Part shown: in pieces, positions 55,971-64,000 of the stretch
How the letters are laid out: every line of letters starts with the position of its first letter
How positions within the stretch are numbered: the stretch's first letter is position 1
NCBI GenBank assembly: GCA_040954595.2
Contig: CM082585.2
Location: 1,054,001 to 1,118,000, forward strand
Direction of reading: 5' to 3'
Origin: Balanoglossus misakiensis
Taxonomy: Eukaryota > Hemichordata
Length of the DNA stretch: 64,000 nucleotides
Position numbers and translations under genes: made by a program
The notes under the pieces: generated by a model
Told to the model about the DNA's origin: nothing
What the model saw: the letters and a program-made list of their open reading frames with translations, nothing else
Database searches by the model: none

Positions 55971-56098
55971 CATATGAAAAATAATGAAATTCATGCAAAA
56001 AGCAAAAAAGTATTATGGGTATAATGCCATTGCAGCATTGGCGGTTCGACTCCGTCGATACTTACTTTGAAGCATAAGTCTTCATTATTTTTCATATG
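55971..56098. mobile_element. 128-bp foldback with 18-bp perfect arms and tRNA-like core
   Basis: CATATGAAAAATAATGAA at the left (55971-55988) is the exact reverse complement of the right end (56081-56098). The core contains a B-box-like GGTTCGACTCC and can fold like a small tRNA (see the separate entry). Mobility is inferred only from the terminal repeats; no target duplication is clear. Confidence 0.6.
56008..56063 (+). ncRNA. tRNA-like fold without a normal D-arm (candidate)
   Basis: AAGTATT (56008-56014) can pair with GATACTT (56057-56063) as a 7-bp acceptor-type stem. GGCGG and CCGTC flank TTCGACT as a standard 5-bp T-arm with 7-nt loop, directly joined to the acceptor strand. GGTTCGACTCC (56043-56053) fits the pol III B box. 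A normal D-arm and variable loop are absent, and the middle hairpin lacks the usual U before the anticodon, so it is not a standard cytosolic tRNA. A tRNA-derived SINE-like piece or coincidence are the alternatives. Confidence 0.3.
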
Positions 56099-59000
56099 TA
56101 ATAAATAAAACTCTTCCAAATTCATATCTTTGTTTTAAGTTTGTGCTTTTGCTTCAGTTAGGGGGCCCACATTTACCAAACCTGTCTTGCCATCTTTTCA
56201 CATTTCTTCAAATATGCAGCGCCAGCGGTAGGCAGTATTTAATCAAATTGACCCACAAATCACTCAAAATTAATAGGCAGGATACTGTCCACTCTGGCCT
56301 GGTTACTGTCTGGCCTGCTTAATGTTGACGCAAAGGTTGACCCCACCAAACACTCAAAATTAATAGGCAGCATACTGGCCACTCTGGCCTAGTTAATGTT
56401 GACGCAAAGGTTGACCCCCACCAAACACTCAAAATTAATGGGCACGATACTGGCCACTCTGGCCTAGTTAATGTTGACGCAAAGGTTGACCCCACCAAAC
56501 ACTCAAAATCAATGGGCAGCATACTGTCCACTATGGCCTGGTTACTGTGTGCTCTGGTTAATGTTGACGCAAAGGTTGACCCCACCAAACACTCAAAATT
56601 AATGGGCAGCACACTGTCCACTACGGCCTGGTTACTGTGTGCTCTGGTTAATGTTGATGCAAAGGTTGACCCCACCAAACACTCAAAATTAATGGGCAGA
56701 ACACTGTCCACTATGGCCTGGTTACTGTGTGCTCTGGTTAATGTTGATGCAAAGGTTGACCCCACCAAACACTCAAAATTAATGGGCAGGATACTGGCCA
56801 CTCTGGCCTAGTTAATGTTGACGCAAAGGTTGACCCCCACCAAACACTCAAAATTAATGGGCACGATACTGGCCACTCTGGCCTAGTTAATGTTGACGCA
56901 AAGGTTGACCCCACCAAACACTCAAAATTAATGGGCAGCACACTGTCCACTACGGCCTGGTTACTGTGTGCTCTGGTTAATGTTGATGCAAAGGTTGACC
57001 CCACCAAACACTCAAAATTAATGGGAAGAACACTGTCCACTATGGCCTGGTTACTGTGTGCTCTGGTTAATGTTGATGCAAAGGTTGACCCCACCAAACA
57101 CTCAAAATTAATGGGAAGAACACTGTCCACTATGGCCTGGTTACTGTGTGCTCTGGTTAATGTTGATGCAAAGGTTGACCCCACCAAACACTCAAAATTA
57201 ATGGGCAGGATACTGGCCACTCTGGCCTAGTTAATGTTGACGCAAAGGTTGACCCCCACCAAACACTCAAAATTAATGGGCACGATACTGGCCACTCTGG
57301 TCTAGTTAATGTTGACGCAAAGGTTGACCCCCACGAAACACTCAAAATTAATGGGCACGATACTGGCCACTCTGGCCTAGTTAATGTTGACGCAAAGGTT
57401 GACCCCACCAAACACTCAAAATCAATGGGCAGCATACTGTCCACTATGGCCTGGTTACTGTGTGCTCTGGTTAATGTTGACGCAAAGGTTGACCCCACCA
57501 AACACTCAAAATTAATGGGCAGCACACTGTCCACTACGGCCTGGTTACTGTGTGCTCTGGTTAATGTTGATGCAAAGGTTGACCCCACCAAACACTCAAA
57601 ATTAATGGGCAGAACACTGTCCACTATGGCCTGGTTACTGTGTGCTCTGGTTAATGTTGATGCAAAGGTTGACCCCACCAAACACTCAAAATTAATGGGC
57701 AGGATACTGGCCACTCTGGCCTAGTTAATGTTGACGCAAAGGTTGACCCCCACCAAACACTCAAAATTAATGGGCACGATACTGGCCACTCTGGCCTAGT
57801 TAATGTTGACGCAAAGGTTGACCCCACCAAACACTCAAAATTAATGGGCAGCACACTGTCCACTACGGCCTGGTTACTGTGTGCTCTGGTTAATGTTGAT
57901 GCAAAGGTTGACCCCACCAAACACTCAAAATTAATGGGAAGAACACTGTCCACTATGGCCTGGTTACTGTGTGCTCTGGTTAATGTTGATGCAAAGGTTG
58001 ACCCCACCAAACACTCAAAATTAATGGGCAGGATACTGGCCACTCTGGCCTAGTTAATGTTGACGCAAAGGTTGACCCCCACCAAACACTCAAAATTAAT
58101 GGGCACGATACTGGCCACTCTGGCCTAGTTAATGTTGACGCAAAGGTTGACCCCCACGAAACACTCAAAATTAATGGGCACGATACTGGCCACTCTGGCC
58201 TAGTTAATGTTGACGCAAAGGTTGACCCCACCAAACACTCAAAATTAATGGGCAGCACACTGTCCACTACGGCCTGGTTACTGTGTGCTCTGGTTAATGT
58301 TGACGCAAAGGTTGACCCCACCAAACACTCAAAATTAATGGGCAGAACACTGTCCACTATGGCCTGGTTACTGTGTGCTCTGGTTAATGTTGACGCAAAG
58401 GTTGACCCCACCAAACACTCAAAATTAATGGGCAGAACACTGTCCACTACGGCCTGGTTATTGTGTGCTCTGGTTAATGTTGACGCAAAGGTTGACCCCA
58501 CCAAACACTCAAAATCAATGGGCAGCATACTGTCCACTATGGCCTGGTTACTGTGTGCTCTGGTTAATGTTGACGCAAAGGTTGACCCCACCAAACACTC
58601 AAAATCAATGGGCAGAACACTGTCCACTATGGCCTGGTTACTGTGTGCTCTGGTTAATGTTGACGCAAAGGTTGACCCCACCAAACACTCAAAATTAATG
58701 GGCAGCACACTGTCCACTATGGCCTGGTTACTGTGTGCTCTGGTTAATGTTGACGCAAAGGTTGACCCCACCAAACACTCAAAATTAATGGGCAGAACAC
58801 TGTCCACTACGGCCTGGTTACTGTGTGGTCTGGTTAATGTTGACGCAAAGGTTGACCCCACCAAACACTCAAAATTAATGGGCAGAACACTGTCCACTAT
58901 GGCCTGGTTACTGTGTGCTCTGGTTAATGTTGACGCAAAGGTTGACCCCACCAAACACTCAAAATTAATGGGCAGAACACTGTCCACTACGGCCTGGTTA

Positions 59001-59697
59001 CTGTGTGCTCTGGTTAATGTTGACGCAAAGGTTGACCCCACCAAACACTCAAAATTAATGGGCAGAACACTGTCCACTATGGCCTGGTTACTGTGTGCTC
59101 TGGTTAATGTTGACGCAAAGGTTGACCCCACCAAACACTCAAAATTAATGGGCAGCACACTGTCCACTATGGCCTGGTTACTGTGTGCTCTGGTTAATGT
59201 TGACGCAAAGGTTGACCCCACCAAACACTCAAAATTAATGGGCAGCACACTGTCCACTATGGCCTGGTTACTGTGTGCTCTGGTTAATGTTGACGCAAAG
59301 GTTGACCCCACCAAACACTCAAAATTAATGGGCAGAACACTGTCCACTACGGCCTGGTTACTGTGTGCTCTGGTTAATGTTGACGCAAAGGTTGACCCCC
59401 ACCACACACTCAAAATTAATGGGCACGATACTGGCCACTCTGGCCTAGTTAATGTTGACGCAAAGGTTGACCCCACCAAACACTCAAAATTAATGGGCAC
59501 GATACTGGCCACTCTGGCCTAGTTAATGTTGACGCAAAGGTTGACCCCACCAAACACTCAAAATTAATGGGCACGATACTGGCCACTCTGGCCTAGTTAA
59601 TGTTGACGGAAAGGTTGACCCCACCAAACACTCAAAATTAATGGGCACGATACTGGCCACTCTGGCCTAGTTAATGTTGACGCAAAGGTTGACCCCA

Positions 59698-61826
59698 CCT
59701 AACACTCAAAATTAATGGGCAGAACACTGTCCACTATGGCCTGGTTACTCTGTGCTCTGGTTAATGTTGACGCAAAGGTTGACCCCACCAAACACTCAAA
59801 ATTAATGGGCAGCACACTGTCCACTATGGCCTGGTTACTGTGTGCTCTGGTTAATGTTGACGCAAAGGTTGACCACACCAAACACTCAAAATTAATGGGC
59901 AGAACACTGTCCACTACGGCCTGGTTACTGTGTGCTCTGGTTAATGTTGACGCAAAGGTTGACCCCACCAAACACTCAAAATTAATGGGCAGCACACTGT
60001 CCACTATGGCCTGGTTACTGTGTGCTCTGGTTAATGTTGACGCAAAGGTTGACCCCACCAAACACTCAAAATTAATGGGCAGGATACTGTCCACTACGGC
60101 CTGGTTACTGTGTGCTCTGGTTAATGTTGACGCAAAGGTTGACCCCACCAAACACTCAAAATTAATGGGCAGAACACTGTCCACTACGGCCTGGTTACTG
60201 TGTGCTCTGGTTAATGTTGACGCAAAGGTTGACCCCACCAAACACTCAAAATTAATGGGCAGAACACTGTCCACTATGGCCTGGTTACTGTGTGCTCTGG
60301 TTAATGTTGACGCAAAGGTTGACCCCACCAAACACTCAAAATTAATGGGCAGCACACTGTCCACTATGGCCTGGTTACTGTGTGCTCTGGTTAATGTTGA
60401 CGCAAAGGTTGACCCCACCAAACACTCAAAATTAATGGGCAGAACACTGTCCACTACGGCCTGGTTACTGTGTGCTCTGGTTAATGTTGACGCAAAGGTT
60501 GACCCCACCAAACACTCAAAATTAATGGGCAGAACACTGTCCACTAAGGCCTGGTTACTGTGTGCTCTGGTTAATGTTGACGCAAAGGTTGACCCCACCA
60601 AACACTCAAAATTAATGGGCAGAACACTGTCCACTACGGCCTGGTTACTGTGTGCTCTGGTTAATGTTGACGCAAAGGTTGACCCCACCAAACACTCAAA
60701 ATTAATGGGCAGAACACTGTCCACTACGGCCTGGTTACTGTGTGCTCTGGTTAATGTTGACGCAAAGGTTGACCCCACCAAACACTCAAAATTAATGGGC
60801 AGAACACTGTCCACTACGGCCTGGTTACTGTGTGCTCTGGTTAATGTTGACACAAAGGTTGACCCCACCAAACACTCAAAATTAATGGGCAGAATACTGT
60901 CCACTATGGCCTGGTTACTGTGTGCTCTGGTTAATGTTGACGCAAAGGTTGACCCCACCAAACACTCAAAATTAATGGGCAGAACACTGTCCACTACGGC
61001 CTGGTTACTGTGTGCTCTGGTTAATGTTGACGCAAAGGTTGACCCCACCAAACACTCAAAATTAATGGGCAGCACACTGTCCACTATGGCCTGGTTACTG
61101 TGTGCTCTGGTTAATGTTGACGCAAAGGTTGACCCCACCAAACACTCAAAATTAATGGGCAGAACACTGTCCACTACGGCCTGGTTACTGTGTGCTCTGG
61201 TTAATGTTGACGCAAAGGTTGACCCCACCAAACACTCAAAATTAATGGGCAGAACACTGTCCACTATGGCCTGGTTACTGTGTGCTCTGGTTAATGTTGA
61301 CGCAAAGGTTGACCCCACCAAACACTCAAAATTAATGGGCAGAACACTGTCCACTACGGCCTGGTTACTGTGTGCTCTGGTTAATGTTGACGCAAAGGTT
61401 GACCCCACCAAACACTCAAAATTAATGGGCAGAACACTGTCCACTATGGCCTGGTTACTGTGTGCTCTGGTTAATGTTGACGCAAAGGTTGACCCCACCA
61501 AACACTCAAAATTAATGGGCAGCACACTGTCCACTATGGCCTGGTTACTGTGTGCTCTGGTTAATGTTGACGCAAAGGTTGACCCCACCAAACACTCAAA
61601 ATTAATGGGCAGAACACTGTCCACTACGGCCTGGTTACTGTGTGCTCTGGTTAATGTTGACGCAAAGGTTGACCCCCACCAAACACTCAAAATTTATGGG
61701 CACGATACTGGCCACTCTGGCCTAGTTAATGTTGACGCAAAGGTTGACCCCACCAAACACTCAAAATTAATGGGCACGATACTGGCCACTCTGGCCTAGT
61801 TAATGTTGACGCAAAGGTTGACCCCA
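59698..61826. repeat. Higher-order repeat block of satellite C, copy 1
   Basis: It begins with CCTAACACTC (in place of CCAAACACTC) and a CTCTGTGCTC unit. Rare variants inside are an AGGATACTG unit (60081), CACTAAGGCC (about 60542) and GACACAAAGG (60848). The same variants recur in the same order 2039 bp later. Confidence 0.88.
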
Positions 61827-63999
61827 CCTAACACTCAAAATTAATGGGCAGAACACTGTCCACTATGGCCTGGTTACTCTGTGCTCTGGTTAATGTTGAC
61901 GCAATGGTTGACCCCACCAAACACTCAAAATTAATGGGCAGAACACTGTCCACTACGGCCTGGTTACTGTGTGCTCTGGTTAATGTTGACGCAAAGGTTG
62001 ACCCCACCAAACACTCAAAATTAATGGGCAGCACACTGTCCACTATGGCCTGGTTACTGTGTGCTCTGGTTAATGTTGACGCAAAGGTTGACCCCACCAA
62101 ACACTCAAAATTAATGGGCAGGATACTGTCCACTACGGCCTGGTTACTGTGTGCTCTGGTTAATGTTGACGCAAAGGTTGACCCCACCAAACACTCAAAA
62201 TTAATGGGCAGAACACTGTCCACTACGGCCTGGTTAATGTGTGCTCTGGTTAATGTTGACGCAAAGGTTGACCCCACCAAACACTCAAAATTAATGGGCA
62301 GAACACTGTCCACTATGGCCTGGTTACTGTGTGCTCTGGTTAATGTTGACGCAAAGGTTGACCCCACCAAACACTCAAAATTAATGGGCAGCACACTGTC
62401 CACTATGGCCTGGTTACTGTGTGCTCTGGTTAATGTTGACGCAAAGGTTGACCCCACCAAACACTCAAAATTAATGGGCAGAACACTGTCCACTACGGCC
62501 TGGTTACTGTGTGCTCTGGTTAATGTTGACGCAAAGGTTGACCCCACCAAACACTCAAAATTAATGGGCAGAACACTGTCCACTAAGGCCTGGTTACTGT
62601 GTGCTCTGGTTAATGTTGACGCAAAGGTTGACCCCACCAAACACTCAAAATTAATGGGCAGAACACTGTCCACTACGGCCTGGTTACTGTGTGCTCTGGT
62701 TAATGTTGACGCAAAGGTTGACCCCACCAAACACTCAAAATTAATGGGCAGAACACTGTCCACTACGGCCTGGTTACTGTGTGCTCTGGTTAATGTTGAC
62801 GCAAAGGTTGACCCCACCAAACACTCAAAATTAATGGGCAGAACACTGTCCACTACGGCCTGGTTACTGTGTGCTCTGGTTAATGTTGACACAAAGGTTG
62901 ACCCCACCAAACACTCAAAATTAATGGGCAGAATACTGTCCACTATGGCCTGGTTACTGTGTGCTCTGGTTAATGTTGACGCAAAGGTTGACCCCACCAA
63001 ACACTCAAAATTAATGGGCAGAACACTGTCCACTACGGCCTGGTTATTGTGTGCTCTGGTTAATGTTGACGCAAAGGTTGACCCCACCAAACACTCAAAA
63101 TCAATGGGCAGCATACTGTCCACTATGGCCTGGTTACTGTGTGCTCTGGTTAATGTTGACGCAAAGGTTGACCCCACCAAACACTCAAAATCAATGGGCA
63201 GAACACTGTCCACTATGGCCTGGTTACTGTGTGCTCTGGTTAATGTTGACGCAAAGGTTGACCCCACCAAACACTCAAAATTAATGGGCAGCACACTGTC
63301 CACTATGGCCTGGTTACTGTGTGCTCTGGTTAATGTTGACGCAAAGGTTGACCCCACCAAACACTCAAAATTAATGGGCAGAACACTGTCCACTACGGCC
63401 TGGTTACTGTGTGGTCTGGTTAATGTTGACGCAAAGGTTGACCCCACCAAACACTCAAAATTAATGGGCAGAACACTGTCCACTATGGCCTGGTTACTGT
63501 GTGCTCTGGTTAATGTTGACGCAAAGGTTGACCCCACCAAACACTCAAAATTAATGGGCAGAACACTGTCCACTACGGCCTGGTTACTGTGTGCTCTGGT
63601 TAATGTTGACGCAAAGGTTGACCCCACCAAACACTCAAAATTAATGGGCAGAACACTGTCCACTATGGCCTGGTTACTGTGTGCTCTGGTTAATGTTGAC
63701 GCAAAGGTTGACCCCACCAAACACTCAAAATTAATGGGCAGCACACTGTCCACTATGGCCTGGTTACTGTGTGCTCTGGTTAATGTTGACGCAAAGGTTG
63801 ACCCCACCAAACACTCAAAATTAATGGGCAGCACACTGTCCACTATGGCCTGGTTACTGTGTGCTCTGGTTAATGTTGACGCAAAGGTTGACCCCACCAA
63901 ACACTCAAAATTAATGGGCAGAACACTGTCCACTACGGCCTGGTTACTGTGTGCTCTGGTTAATGTTGACGCAAAGGTTGACCCCCACCACACACTCAA
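61827..63999. repeat. Higher-order repeat block of satellite C, copy 2
   Basis: It starts with the same CCTAACACTC junction, lacks one 90-bp unit near its start, and carries the AGGATACTG, CACTAAGGCC and GACACAAAGG variants at a 2039-bp offset. From about 63030 it switches to match 58440-59400 instead (GGTTATTGTG and TGTGTGGTCTGG markers, offset 4586 bp), up to the same CACCACACACTC junction. Confidence 0.88.
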
Positions 64000-64000
64000 A

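Larger units (their letters stand above)
56244..64000. repeat. Satellite C, 90-bp unit with 74/75-bp variant
   Basis: The unit TTAATGTTGACGCAAAGGTT, GACCCCACCAAACACTCAAA, ATTAATGGGCAGAACACTGT, CCACTACGGCCTGGTTACTG, TGTGCTCTGG is 90 bp. A shorter variant has GGGCACGATACTGGCCACTC and TGGCCTAG and lacks the last 15-16 bp. Short variants occur in groups at 56340-56490, 56790-56930, 57210-57410, 57700-57830, 58030-58240, 59400-59700 and 61680-61826; long units fill the rest. The first unit at the left edge is diverged. Both 90 and 75 are multiples of three and the unit lacks stops in at least one frame per strand. This gives frames up to 723 codons on both strands, which I do not call genes. The array continues beyond the window. 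Confidence 0.97.

Noticed and set aside
56008-56063. Calling a standard tRNA gene
   Set aside because: No D-arm, no variable loop and no U before the putative anticodon. It is kept only as a tRNA-like candidate.
61828-63999. 723-codon minus frame, and 694-codon plus frame at 59715-61799, in satellite C
   Set aside because: The unit is 90 bp and stop-free in these frames. Both strands are open at once and short-variant units break the frames. No start context, splice signals or non-repeat domain is present.

Overview
This is eukaryotic, almost certainly animal, DNA. It has spliced exon-like pieces with GTAAG donors and polypyrimidine-AG acceptors, non-LTR retrotransposon fragments, hAT-transposase-derived sequence, many short foldback elements and long satellite arrays. 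The repeat style (TTAA- and TA-flanked foldback elements, a C17orf113/ZNF862-like hAT-derived family) suits a marine invertebrate, perhaps a hemichordate or amphioxus. That placement is a guess and nothing here proves it. No complete protein-coding gene is visible.

Layout. (1) 1-21064 is one AT-rich satellite with a unit of about 78 bp and nested higher-order repeats. (2) 21065-29450 is mostly low-copy DNA with two TTAA foldback elements, a three-copy dispersed repeat, a candidate exon (23425-23506, minus), a LINE endonuclease fragment (26153-26389) and a frameshifted hAT-like pseudogene in two exons (26390-27130, minus). (3) 29455-31471 has a Pro/Gln-rich exon-like frame that runs straight into a satellite of about 168 bp (29669-31130), then a second open segment with a polyadenylation signal. 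(4) 31472-34330 is low-copy DNA ending in a 418-bp hAT-style foldback element. (5) 34330-53500 is a patchwork. A block of about 4 kb with two small exons (34.33-38.22 kb) recurs at 40.82-44.89 and 47.65-47.79 kb, cut by insertions. One insertion holds a 239-bp tandem repeat carrying perfect nuclear-receptor-type half-sites. A family of dispersed repeats beginning with a GGTCCC hairpin fills much of the rest, with a 741-bp TTAA element and a LINE 3' end. (6) 53576-56240 has exon-like pieces, a 50-bp minisatellite grown from the end of one of them, small duplications, and a 128-bp foldback with a tRNA-like core. (7) 56244-64000 is a satellite of 90/75-bp units that runs off the window.

The features do not form a pathway. 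Most are repeats and relics. The pieces most likely to be functional are the paired 75- and 73-bp exons (34380-34454 with 35382-35454; 40864-40938 with 42113-42185). Their splice phases fit, and four of the five differences between the 75-bp copies are silent in the only open frame. Long open frames inside the satellites are best explained by units that are multiples of three.
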